From assembly GCA_937926785.1 (NCBI GenBank), contig CALBBQ010000054.1:1-33827 (forward strand): DNA of 33,827 nucleotides, written 5' to 3'. Position numbers and translations under genes: made by a program. Every line of letters begins with the position of its first letter. Positions within the stretch are counted from its first letter, which is position 1. Of this stretch, positions 16,691-24,739 are shown in pieces. The stretch comes from an uncultured Bacteroidales bacterium. Lineage in GTDB: Bacteria; Bacteroidota; Bacteroidia; Bacteroidales; Tenuifilaceae. Below the pieces are notes generated by a model. It worked only from the letters and a program-made list of their open reading frames with translations, ran no database searches and was not told the DNA's origin.

Positions 16691-18700
16691 CTACTGTTCA
16701 ATCAGGTCAAAGAATTCATCCTCGCTTATTATTTTAACCCCCAGTTTTGTTGCTTTCTCCAGCTTAGCCGGGCCCATGTTTTCGCCTGCTACCAGTAGCG
16801 ATGTAGATGACGAAATGGAGCTAACATTTTTACCTCCATGACGGGTAATGAGATCCTTTAGCTCTTCGCGGGATATGCGCGAGAACGTTCCGGAAATTAC
16901 TACGGTTAAACCTTTTAGCTTATCCGATATTATGGCTATTTCTTCATCCCTGACTGAAAGTTGAACTCCCGAAGCCTTGAACTTCTGAATCAGTTCTCTG
17001 TTAATTTCGTTGCTAAAAAATTCGATGATGCTTAGCGCGATGCGCTCACCGACATCCTCAACCTCCATGAGCTGCTCCATGGTTGCAGATGCAATGGAAT
17101 CGATGCTTCTGAAATGTTGAGCAAGTTTTTTTGCAGTGGTTTCGCCTACATAACGTATTCCAATCCCGTAGAGAACCCTGGCAAAGGGCACAGCCTTTGA
17201 TTTCTCAATGCTTTTAATGGCATTATCGGCCGATTTTTCCGCAAATCGTTCGAGTTGCAATAGCTGTTCACGGGTAAGGGTGTACAAATCGGCTGCATCG
17301 CGGATGAGATTATTATCGTAAAGTAAAGCTACGGTTTCTTCGCCCAAACCATCAATATTCAATGCTTTACGGCTAATAAAATGCTCAATGCGACCCTTAA
17401 TCTGGGGTGGACAACCGTACTGGTTTGGGCAAAAATGGCGGGCCTCGCCTTCGGGCCGAACCAGTGATGTTCCGCACTCAGGACAAACAATGGGGAAATC
17501 AACCGGTTTGCTAAATAGCGAACGCTTGCTCTGATCGACTCCAACAATTTTGGGAATGATTTCACCACCCTTCTCCACAAAAACCCAATCGCCAATGCGT
17601 ATATCGAGCAGCTGTATTTGGTCGGCATTATGCAGCGAAGCGCGTTTTACTGTAGTTCCGGCTAACTTTACCAGTCGAAGGTTTGCAACCGGAGTTACCG
17701 CACCGGTGCGGCCGACCTGAAAATCGACTGAAAGTAGCTCGGTTGAAACCCGCTCGGGTTTGTACTTAAACGCAACAGCCCAACGGGGTGTTTTTGCGGT
17801 GAGCCCAAGCAAATTCTGCTGACGGTAGCTGTTCACCTTAACCACTACCCCATCGGTATCAAAGGGAAGCTTTTTGCGGGCATGATCCCAATGCTCAATG
17901 AACTTCTGCACCTCAGTTAAATTGTTGCAAAGAGTCATATGTTCCGATACCCTAAAGCCCCACTCCTTTGCTTTTAGCATGTTCTGGTAGTGGTAGTCGG
18001 TAGGCAGGTTTTCACCTAGCAGGAAGTAAAGAATACAATCGAGCTTACGACGGGCAACCTCGGCGGAGTTCAGTAGTTTAAGGGTGCCTGCTGCTGCATT
18101 GCGAGGGTTGGCAAAGGGGGTTTCGCCAATCTCCTCACGCTCACGGTTCAACTCCTCGAACACCTGACGGGGCATGAAAATCTCACCGCGAATCTCAAAC
18201 TCATCGGGGAAATCGTGGCCATGTAGCTCAAGAGGAATGGTACGAATAGTTCGCACGTTTGCGGTAACATCATCGCCTGCAGTGCCGTCGCCACGGGTAA
18301 CCGCCTGAACCAGTTTTCCGCCCTTGTAAGTCAGACCGATTGCCACCCCATCGAATTTCAGTTCACAAACATACTCATAGGGTTCGGGTAATGCTTTTCG
18401 GATTCGGCTATCAAAGTCAGCTAATTCGCCAAAAGAATAAGCATTTGCCAGCGAGAGCATTGGGTAACGATGCCGCACCTGGATAAACTCCTTAGAAATA
18501 TCGCTACCAACGCGTCGCGATGGGGAGTTTGGGTCATCGAATTCAGGGTATTGCCTTTCCAACTCAATGAGCTCGCGAAGCAATAGGTCGTAGTCATAGT
18601 CGCTTATTTCGGGTTGCGCTTTAACGTAGTACAGGTAATTATGCCGGTGCAACTCGTTGCGAAGGAACTTTATCCGATCAAGTGCGTTCTGGCGCTCCAT
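16691..18700 (-). CDS. ligA: NAD-dependent DNA ligase
   Basis: A 669-residue ligase that seals nicks in replication and repair using NAD+. Domain Ia with the YYV..PEISDYDYD block comes first. The adenylation domain has the catalytic lysine K115 in CELKFDGVA, followed by EIRGEIFMP and NPRNAAAGTLK. An OB fold is followed by a four-cysteine zinc finger (CPECG to CPNQYGC, ~408-430). A helix-hairpin-helix region contains NIDGLGEETV and VGETTAKKLA. The C-terminal BRCT domain (~592-669) carries VVISGTFSRISREELK. All domains are present at normal length. The start lies 14 bases after a predicted transcription start and it probably leads the ligA, DUF6913-like, dapA group. Confidence 0.97.
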   Translation of the reverse strand: MERQNALDRIKFLRNELHRHNYLYYVKAQPEISDYDYDLLLRELIELERQYPEFDDPNSPSRRVGSDISKEFIQVRHRYPMLSLANAYSFGELADFDSRIRKALPEPYEYVCELKFDGVAIGLTYKGGKLVQAVTRGDGTAGDDVTANVRTIRTIPLELHGHDFPDEFEIRGEIFMPRQVFEELNREREEIGETPFANPRNAAAGTLKLLNSAEVARRKLDCILYFLLGENLPTDYHYQNMLKAKEWGFRVSEHMTLCNNLTEVQKFIEHWDHARKKLPFDTDGVVVKVNSYRQQNLLGLTAKTPRWAVAFKYKPERVSTELLSVDFQVGRTGAVTPVANLRLVKLAGTTVKRASLHNADQIQLLDIRIGDWVFVEKGGEIIPKIVGVDQSKRSLFSKPVDFPIVCPECGTSLVRPEGEARHFCPNQYGCPPQIKGRIEHFISRKALNIDGLGEETVALLYDNNLIRDAADLYTLTREQLLQLERFAEKSADNAIKSIEKSKAVPFARVLYGIGIRYVGETTAKKLAQHFRSIDSIASATMEQLMEVEDVGERIALSIIEFFSNEINRELIQKFKASGVQLSVRDEEIAIISDKLKGLTVVISGTFSRISREELKDLITRHGGKNVSSISSSTSLLVAGENMGPAKLEKATKLGVKIISEDEFFDLIEQ

Positions 18701-18720
18701 ATCAAAATGGTTTAGGAATT

Positions 18721-18728
18721 CAAATTTA
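18721..18728 (-). promoter_or_regulatory. -7 promoter box (TAAATTTG) before ligA
   Basis: TAAATTTG on the minus strand fits TAnnTTTG, with transcription expected near 18714 and the ATG at 18700. No -33 TTG at the usual distance was found. Confidence 0.4.
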
Positions 18729-18841
18729 AGGGTAAAATGGCAAGCGCCAGCAGGGTATCCGCATGAATTATTAACAATTTAGATTTTAAAGGCCATCGGC
18801 TTTTAACACGGCACCTTTGTCGTGATATAAGCCTAGATGGT

Positions 18842-18960
18842 TCTTGAATCTGAAATCTGAAATCTGAAATTTTGAATCTGGTAAAGCCGGACAAGTTTTG
18901 AATCCGACGAAGCCAGACAGGTCTTGAATTTTGAATTTTGAATCTTGAATTTTGAATCTT
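18842..18960. repeat. Degenerate TTGAAT/TCTGAAA repeats with a 26-bp tandem pair
   Basis: The 320-base gap between divergent ligA and rel holds repeated 7-8 base words: TCTGAAA three times in 18850-18869, and TTGAATTT or TTGAATCT five times in 18923-18960. Between them two 26-base copies sit head to tail (18870-18895 and 18896-18921). They agree at 20 positions and all six differences are transitions. The remaining gap, 18729-18841, shows nothing recognised. Confidence 0.75.
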
Positions 18961-19020
18961 TTACCTTTAACCTTTTTTTCTCATTATTCCGTATTTTTAT
19001 GGCAAGGCAAAGTGTACCAG

Positions 19021-21198
19021 ATGGAAAACAAAGAGTTGACATTCAAGGCGTTTGAAGCATCTAAGGCTTCATTAACAAAGAGTTTGGAGGAGTTACAGCC
19101 ACCATCCAATGCAAATCAGGTTCACGATGCACTAGAGCTGGTAAAATCTATCTATGAAAAACATGACGAATGGAACGATTCCACTGCAACACACCTGGTT
19201 AATGTAGCCCAAATCTGTTTGAGCGACATAGGGCTGGGTGCTACAAGTGCCATTGCCGCGTTACTGCACGAAACAGTTGAACGCAAATGGTTAACACCGG
19301 TAGAGATTGAGAAACGATTCGGTGAGGCCATTGCTCAAATTGTCATAAATTTTACACAGATATCGGGGCTAGACCCCAAGGATCCCAAAACTCAGGCGGA
19401 GCTATTCCGGCAAATGCTGATCAGCATTTCGTCAGATGCTCGCGTTATTCTGATCAAGCTTGCCGACCGTCTCGATACCATGCGCAGCCTGAGCAGAGTT
19501 CAACCCGAGCTAAGGCTGAAACGTTCGTGGGAAACCTTTCACCTGTATGCTCCCTTGGCTCATAGATTGGGACTATACAGGCTTAAGTCCGAAATGGAAG
19601 ACCTGGCCATGAAGTACATCTACCCCAAAGAGTACAAGTACATTATAAAAAGACTGCAGGAAACCACGGCCAGCCGGAATCGATTCCTGCAAAGCTTCAT
19701 GGTCCCAATAGATGAGGAGCTCCGAAAAAGAGGTTTCCGCTTTACCATTAAAGGGAGAACCAAATCCGTTTACTCCATTTTCCGCAAGATGCAGAACCAG
19801 GAGGTTGATTTCGATGAGGTTCACGATATTTTTGCCATCCGAATCATCCTTGACTCAAGGCCCGAAAACGAGAAGTCGGATTGCTGGCAGGTTTACTCCA
19901 TCATCACCGATAAGTACACTCCCAATACCGAACGATTACGCGACTGGATTTCGGTTCCGAAAAGTAATGGCTACGAGAGCCTTCACACCACCGTACTTGG
20001 GCCCGAGAACAAGTGGATAGAGGTGCAGATACGCACCACGCGGATGGACGAGATAGCCGAGAAGGGCCTGGCTGCACATTGGAAGTATAAAGGCATCAGG
20101 CAGGAACAAGGAATTGATGAGTGGGTGGCCAGAGTTAGAGAAATACTTGAATCGCCCGATACCTCACCGGAAGATAAGGTTGAGCAGTTTCAAATGAACC
20201 TTAACAGCAGCGACATCTACGTGTTTACTCCCAAAGGTGATATTCGTAAGTTACCAGCAAAGTCAACTGTACTCGATTTTGCCTTCGATATACATACCGA
20301 TATTGGTTCGCAGTGTGTTGGGGCAATAGTAAACGGCAAAAACACCACCATCAAGCAGGAACTGCAGAATGGCGATGTGGTGGAAATCCTCACGTCGAAA
20401 AAGCAGAAGCCTAAAAAGGACTGGCTCACGTTTGTTGTTACATCAAAGGCGAAAAGCCGGATCAAACAACAGCTACGCGATATTGAGAATCGTGAAATAC
20501 AGGAAGGAAAAGAGATTTTGCTTCGCAGGCTTAAAAACTGGAAAATTGACGATACCGAAGCAGCCGTTCAAAAAATAAATAAGCACCTGAAGCTCAAAAA
20601 GCCAACTGATATCTTCATTCTTATCGCCGAGGGAAAGGTTGACCTAAGTGCCATAAAAACCTTACTTACAGCCGATGAGGAGAAACCAGCCTTAAAAGAA
20701 CCACAATCAAAAGCTGAAACCGAACAGGCAGAAACGAAAGAATCGGCTGATTACCTTGTAATTGATGAAAAGCTGGTTAACGTTGACTATAGGCTGGCTA
20801 AATGCTGCAACCCCATTTTTGGTGATGATATATTTGGCTTTGTGACCGTAAACGAAGGCATAAAGATTCACCGCTCATCGTGCCCCAACGCCGGCCAGCT
20901 TAACCAGCGATGGCCATACAGGGTGGTTAAAGCACGCTGGAAGGGTTCGTCTAAGGCAGGTGCTTTCCAAACCACCATTAGGATAACCGGTGTAGATGAG
21001 ATTGGAATCCTGAACCGGATATCAGAGGTTATCAGCAAAGACCTTAGGGTGAACATGCGCAACCTGAACGTTAGCTCCCGCGATGGGCTTTTTGAAGCTC
21101 AAATCCAACTTTACGTTGAAGACACCAAGCATCTGGAAATGCTACTTTACCGTTTAAACAGAGTTCAGGGTGTTAACAAAGCGGTTAGGATGAAGTGA
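19021..21198 (+). CDS. rel: RelA/SpoT family (p)ppGpp synthetase with degenerate hydrolase domain
   Basis: A 725-residue long Rel protein that should make the alarmone (p)ppGpp from ATP and GTP/GDP. The HD domain (~35-185) is altered: the usual HD pair reads H83-E84, the following aspartate is R88, the N of DRLHN is T153, and the arginine about nine residues before H58 is D49; H58, E87 and D149 remain. The synthetase domain (~230-345) keeps GRTKSVYSIFRKMQ, RLRDWISVPKSNGYESLHTT and EVQIRT. RLRD resembles the RxKD form. TGS (~405-465), a KCCNP zinc-finger-like region and a C-terminal ACT domain follow. It is likely synthetase-biased. The ATG at 19021 is preferred over 18952, whose 23 extra residues fall in the repeat/promoter area. 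Confidence 0.92.
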   Translation: MENKELTFKAFEASKASLTKSLEELQPPSNANQVHDALELVKSIYEKHDEWNDSTATHLVNVAQICLSDIGLGATSAIAALLHETVERKWLTPVEIEKRFGEAIAQIVINFTQISGLDPKDPKTQAELFRQMLISISSDARVILIKLADRLDTMRSLSRVQPELRLKRSWETFHLYAPLAHRLGLYRLKSEMEDLAMKYIYPKEYKYIIKRLQETTASRNRFLQSFMVPIDEELRKRGFRFTIKGRTKSVYSIFRKMQNQEVDFDEVHDIFAIRIILDSRPENEKSDCWQVYSIITDKYTPNTERLRDWISVPKSNGYESLHTTVLGPENKWIEVQIRTTRMDEIAEKGLAAHWKYKGIRQEQGIDEWVARVREILESPDTSPEDKVEQFQMNLNSSDIYVFTPKGDIRKLPAKSTVLDFAFDIHTDIGSQCVGAIVNGKNTTIKQELQNGDVVEILTSKKQKPKKDWLTFVVTSKAKSRIKQQLRDIENREIQEGKEILLRRLKNWKIDDTEAAVQKINKHLKLKKPTDIFILIAEGKVDLSAIKTLLTADEEKPALKEPQSKAETEQAETKESADYLVIDEKLVNVDYRLAKCCNPIFGDDIFGFVTVNEGIKIHRSSCPNAGQLNQRWPYRVVKARWKGSSKAGAFQTTIRITGVDEIGILNRISEVISKDLRVNMRNLNVSSRDGLFEAQIQLYVEDTKHLEMLLYRLNRVQGVNKAVRMK

Positions 21199-21294
21199 TT
21201 GAAACAAGGTTTTGGAGAACTGAAAGCTAAACTTTTTTAACCTTCGGCTGCTAACACATTTACCCTTTTTGCATTATATTGGTGGCATAAAATA

Positions 21295-21927
21295 ATGGCA
21301 GCTATGAGAAAGATTTTGATAGCCCTTGTAGTTACGGGTTTTACGGCATTAGTTGGGCAAGCCCAGCTAATCCGGGATTTACATCGCATTTACGAGCCGG
21401 TTTACAAAAATGCAGGGAGTTCTGACTCCGCCTCCGTTTATACCCCATTTGGTATTATTAAGCCAGGCGTTAACTATGGGTTAACCATGGGTACCGGTTA
21501 TTCCTTCATGGGAGGGGGAGTTGGCATGTCGGGAAGCTACATATCACCAAGCGTAACCTATTCTCATAACCGACTGCAGGTCATTGCCGGCGTTACCCTA
21601 TCGCGTACAAGCCTTCATGGCATGGATTTGCCAGCCGGTGACGCAACTGGACAGAGCTACAACTCATCAAACCCATATCAAGCTTGGGCCTATACCCAGT
21701 ACCAGTTTACCAATCGCTTTAGCGTTTATGCCATGGGCTCTGTTTCACAAAATCAGACCTTCATGTCACCCTACCAGAACTACTTTGGTACGTTTAACAG
21801 CCAGCAACTTGGTGTGGGTTTTAGCTACCGGCTTGGAAGTAAAACAACCATTGGCGCAAGCTTTAACTATGTGAACCGTAACCCCAACAACTTATTCTAC
21901 AATCCCTACTCGCCATTCGGTTGGTAA
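21295..21927 (+). CDS. Small exported outer-membrane-like beta-strand protein, unknown function
   Basis: A 210-residue protein with an N-terminal signal (MRKILIALVVTGFTALVGQAQ). The mature part is rich in glycine, serine, asparagine and aromatic residues, with alternating strands such as QAWAYTQYQFTNRFSVYAMG and QLGVGFSYRLGSKTTIGASF, which suggests a small beta barrel or surface protein. I do not recognise a named family. It ends in a short NPYSPFGW tail. The second ATG at 21304 may be the true start, since it begins MRKILIA directly before the signal core. It lies 96 bases after rel on the same strand and ends before a bidirectional terminator, so it could be the last gene of that transcript or have its own promoter. 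Confidence 0.7.
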   Translation: MAAMRKILIALVVTGFTALVGQAQLIRDLHRIYEPVYKNAGSSDSASVYTPFGIIKPGVNYGLTMGTGYSFMGGGVGMSGSYISPSVTYSHNRLQVIAGVTLSRTSLHGMDLPAGDATGQSYNSSNPYQAWAYTQYQFTNRFSVYAMGSVSQNQTFMSPYQNYFGTFNSQQLGVGFSYRLGSKTTIGASFNYVNRNPNNLFYNPYSPFGW

Positions 21928-21963
21928 TGTAATATTGAGGCTGCTTTGTAAGAATATAAACAA

Positions 21964-21990
21964 TTAAGGCTGCCCGATGGGCAGCCTTAA
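21964..21990. terminator. Bidirectional terminator between convergent genes
   Basis: A perfect 12-bp stem, TTAAGGCTGCCC (21964-21975) with GGGCAGCCTTAA (21979-21990), and a GAT loop. It lies between the convergent outer-membrane-like gene and the M3 peptidase and could serve both, although T runs are short on each side. Confidence 0.75.
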
Positions 21991-22010
21991 TCTTATATCT
22001 TTCGGATTGC

Positions 22011-24116
22011 TTACTTCTTTAACCCGCTTCGCTTCAAAAGGGCATCAATTTTGGGTTCCTGACCTCGGAAACGCTTGTACAGCGTCATGGGGTGCTCAGT
22101 TCCTCCCTTTGACAGGATGTTTTCCCTAAAGCTCTTGGACACCTCGGGGTTAAAAATACCCTTCTCCTTAAACAGTTCAAATGCATCGGCATCGAGCACC
22201 TCAGCCCACTTGTAACCATAGTAGCCAGCAGCGTAGCCACCCTCGAATATGTGCCCAAAGGTAACGCTCATGTTGGTACCCTTCACAGGAGGCATAATAT
22301 CGAGAGGCTTCAAGGTTTTTTCCTCAAAATCGGCTACATCCACATTAACTGGTTTAGTGATGGTGTGCCATGCCATATCGAGTATTCCAAAGCCAAGCTG
22401 ACGCAAGGAGAAGTAACCCGCCTGGAAATTACGACTATCGATTATCTTTTGCACCAGTTCCTGCGGAATTTTTTCGCCGGTTTGGTAGTGCACTGCAAAC
22501 AGGTCGAGGTACTCCTTCTCAACCGCAAAGTTTTCCATGATTTGTGAGGGTAACTCAACAAAATCGCGGTAAACAGAGGTTCCACTTAACGATGAGTAGT
22601 TGCAGTCGGTAAGCATTCCATGCAGGGCATGACCAAACTCGTGCAGGAAGGTTGAGAACTCATAGAAGGTTAGCAGTGAGGGTTGCTTGTCGGTAGGCTT
22701 AGTAAAGTTTGTAACAATTGAGATGAGCGGACGAACATCCTTTCCATTCTCACGATACTGGGAACGGAAGGAGGTCATCCAGGCACCACCACTCTTGCCC
22801 TCGCGCGGGAAGAAATCGAGGTAAAGCACGGCCATGAACCTACCGCTACCATCGAAGACCTCGTAGGCTTTAACATCGGGGTGGTAAACCGGAATATTGC
22901 CGTTCGGCTTGAATGTTAACCCGTAAAGTTTGTTAGCCAGCAGGAATACACCATCAATCACCTTTTCGAGCTGGAAGTAAGGTTTAAGCTCCTCCTCGTT
23001 ATAGCTGTACCTGGCGTTTTTCAGTTTTTCAGAGTAGTAGGACCAATCCCAGCGTTCAAGTTTACCAGTAAAACCAATACTACGGGCGAAATCCTCAACC
23101 TCTCTCAGTTCCTGACGAGCTGCAGGGAGCGATGCCTCAACCAGCTGGTTCAGGAACTGGTTTACCTTTTCGGGTGTCTCTGCCATCCGGTTTTCCAGCA
23201 CAAAAGTTGCATAATTGGGATAACCCAGTAGGTTTGCCAACTCCAAACGAAGGTTGGCAATGCGAAGGGCAACCTTTTGGTTATCAAACTCATTACCCTT
23301 AAAACAACGGCTACCGTATGCCATGTAGAGCTGCTTGCGAAGTTCAGGGTTGTCGGCATATTTCATAAAAGGACCGTACATGGGGTAGTCGAGGGTGATT
23401 ACCCAACCCTCCATACCTTTTTGCTTTGCAGTGTAGGCTGCTGCATCAATCAAACTTTGTGGTAACCCTGCCAAATCGGATTCGTTGGTGATGTGGAGCT
23501 TATAGCTATTGGTTTCGGCCAGAACGTTTTGGTTAAACTTGACGGTAAGCTCCGAAAGTTCACGGCTAATAGCCCGATATTTCTCCTTATCGGCTTCGCT
23601 CAGATTGGCACCATTTCTAACAAAGCCTTTGTATGTTTTATCGAGCAGCATTGCCTGCTCGGGTGTCAGGTTCAGCGACTCACGTTTCTCCCAAACCGCC
23701 TTTACCCGTTTGAAAAGCTCAGGGTTCAGGTTGATGTCATTGGAAAAATCGGTTAGCTTTGGCGAGGCCTCGATCACTATCTGCTGAAGCGTGCTATCGG
23801 TTTCAGCCTCATTTAGGTTGAAAAGGATGTTCGATACATTAGCGAGCAGCTTCCCACTATGGTCAAGCGCCTCGATGGTATTCTCAAACGAGGGTTCTTC
23901 AGGATTACTGATAATTGCATCAATCTCATGGCGAGCCAACGAAATAGCCGAATCTAATGCCGGCATGTAGTGCTCGTGTTTAATCTTATCGAACGGTGGT
24001 GTTTGATACGGGGTATCGAACTTACCCAACAAAGGATTGCTATCGGTCTTGTCCTGACACGATACCGCAAAAAGTACCATCATAATTCCCAGAATTGACT
24101 TTGTGTGTTTAATCAT
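22011..24116 (-). CDS. M3-family zinc metallopeptidase, lipoprotein (dipeptidyl carboxypeptidase / oligopeptidase A type)
   Basis: A 701-residue exported peptidase. The signal MIKHTKSILGIMMVLFAVSC is a lipoprotein leader with the lipid-attached cysteine at residue 20. The catalytic zinc site is LHEFGHALHG (~489-498), the HExxH signature, followed ~25 residues later by FVELPSQIMENFA, which holds the third zinc ligand glutamate. The N-terminal region (FDKIKHEHYMPALDSAI, FENTIEALDHSG) matches the Dcp/OpdA family. It should cleave short peptides in the periplasm; dipeptidyl versus endo-acting cannot be told. The ATG at 24116 is preferred to 24173 because a -7 box lies between them and the leader then starts properly. 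Its neighbour is a MarR gene on the same strand. Confidence 0.93.
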   Translation of the reverse strand: MIKHTKSILGIMMVLFAVSCQDKTDSNPLLGKFDTPYQTPPFDKIKHEHYMPALDSAISLARHEIDAIISNPEEPSFENTIEALDHSGKLLANVSNILFNLNEAETDSTLQQIVIEASPKLTDFSNDINLNPELFKRVKAVWEKRESLNLTPEQAMLLDKTYKGFVRNGANLSEADKEKYRAISRELSELTVKFNQNVLAETNSYKLHITNESDLAGLPQSLIDAAAYTAKQKGMEGWVITLDYPMYGPFMKYADNPELRKQLYMAYGSRCFKGNEFDNQKVALRIANLRLELANLLGYPNYATFVLENRMAETPEKVNQFLNQLVEASLPAARQELREVEDFARSIGFTGKLERWDWSYYSEKLKNARYSYNEEELKPYFQLEKVIDGVFLLANKLYGLTFKPNGNIPVYHPDVKAYEVFDGSGRFMAVLYLDFFPREGKSGGAWMTSFRSQYRENGKDVRPLISIVTNFTKPTDKQPSLLTFYEFSTFLHEFGHALHGMLTDCNYSSLSGTSVYRDFVELPSQIMENFAVEKEYLDLFAVHYQTGEKIPQELVQKIIDSRNFQAGYFSLRQLGFGILDMAWHTITKPVNVDVADFEEKTLKPLDIMPPVKGTNMSVTFGHIFEGGYAAGYYGYKWAEVLDADAFELFKEKGIFNPEVSKSFRENILSKGGTEHPMTLYKRFRGQEPKIDALLKRSGLKK

Positions 24117-24146
24117 ACCTAAATTCAACTTTAAATAATTTGAAGC

Positions 24147-24154
24147 CAAAAGTA
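24147..24154 (-). promoter_or_regulatory. -7 promoter box (TACTTTTG) before the M3 peptidase
   Basis: TACTTTTG on the minus strand fits TAnnTTTG, with a start near 24140 and a 24-base leader to 24116. A TTG lies 16 bases upstream. Confidence 0.45.
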
Positions 24155-24191
24155 ATTCTTTTTGTAAAAACAACAGGTGATTTTAGTCGTA

Positions 24192-24638
24192 CTAACCCTT
24201 GGTAAAATTCTGAAAAAGTGTTCCAAGCATACGGTTTAGCTCAATTACCTCAATGGGTTTAAGGCTTTTCATCGCCTCGCCCATGGCTTCCACTACAATG
24301 CGTTCAGCCTCAGGTTTAAAGTTTAATGCTGTTTTTGTTGGCGAAATCAACTCTTTGCGTTTATCGAAAGGCTCCGTAGTTTTCGTGACCAAATCGATGC
24401 GTTCCATACAGGCTATGGTACGTGAAAGCGAAGCCCTATCGCGGTTTGTGAGCTCAGCGAGTTGTCCCTGAGTAAGGGGATTTTCGTGGAATAGATGGTT
24501 CAGAATGAACCAGTAGTCGGCAGTAAACTCTTCGCCGAATGCATTTGTTAGCTTTCGGGAAATTTCGCCCCGAATGGCAATTGCAGCTCTGTAAAGGTTT
24601 ACAGGTAGATTTAGGATTTCCTGGTTAAGCTCATTCAT
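24192..24638 (-). CDS. MarR-family transcriptional regulator
   Basis: A 148-residue winged helix-turn-helix protein of MarR type and length. The DNA-binding region is YWFILNHLFHENPLTQGQLAELTNRDRASLSRTIACMERIDLV (blocks at ~42-85), including the recognition helix RASLSRTIACME, followed by a wing KTTEPFDKRKELISPT. N- and C-terminal helices would form the dimer. Such proteins usually repress neighbouring genes and respond to small ligands. It is transcribed divergently from the M1 peptidase (101 bases apart) and lies 75 bases upstream of the M3 peptidase on its own strand, so either peptidase could be its target. An inverted TTGCA repeat overlaps its own predicted start site, which fits autoregulation. 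The ligand is unknown. Confidence 0.92.
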   Translation of the reverse strand: MNELNQEILNLPVNLYRAAIAIRGEISRKLTNAFGEEFTADYWFILNHLFHENPLTQGQLAELTNRDRASLSRTIACMERIDLVTKTTEPFDKRKELISPTKTALNFKPEAERIVVEAMGEAMKSLKPIEVIELNRMLGTLFQNFTKG

Positions 24639-24650
24639 CGCAAATTTTTA

Positions 24651-24664
24651 TTGCAAACATGCAA
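24651..24664. promoter_or_regulatory. Possible MarR operator (TTGCA-N4-TGCAA)
   Basis: TTGCA (24651-24655) and TGCAA (24660-24664) are a perfect inverted repeat over the predicted MarR transcription start. TTTGC recurs about 10-11 bases apart on the minus strand here, so several half-sites are possible. Confidence 0.35.
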
Positions 24665-24669
24665 AAATA
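24662..24669 (-). promoter_or_regulatory. -7 promoter box (TATTTTTG) before marR
   Basis: TATTTTTG on the minus strand fits TAnnTTTG; transcription near 24656 gives a leader of about 18 bases. A TTG lies 23 bases upstream. Confidence 0.45.
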
Positions 24670-24700
24670 AAAGATGCTTTTTACCGTTAACACAATTTAG

Positions 24701-24708
24701 TATTTTCG
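24701..24708 (+). promoter_or_regulatory. Near-consensus -7 box (TATTTTCG) before the M1 peptidase
   Basis: TATTTTCG differs from TAnnTTTG at one position. A start near 24715 would give a 25-base leader to the ATG at 24740. Confidence 0.3.
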
Positions 24709-24739
24709 TGAAAAGTTATCACACCCTTTAAACTTTGAA

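Noticed and set aside
24117..24173. 19-residue extension before the M3 peptidase signal peptide
   Set aside because: It would precede a complete lipoprotein leader and overlaps the predicted promoter.
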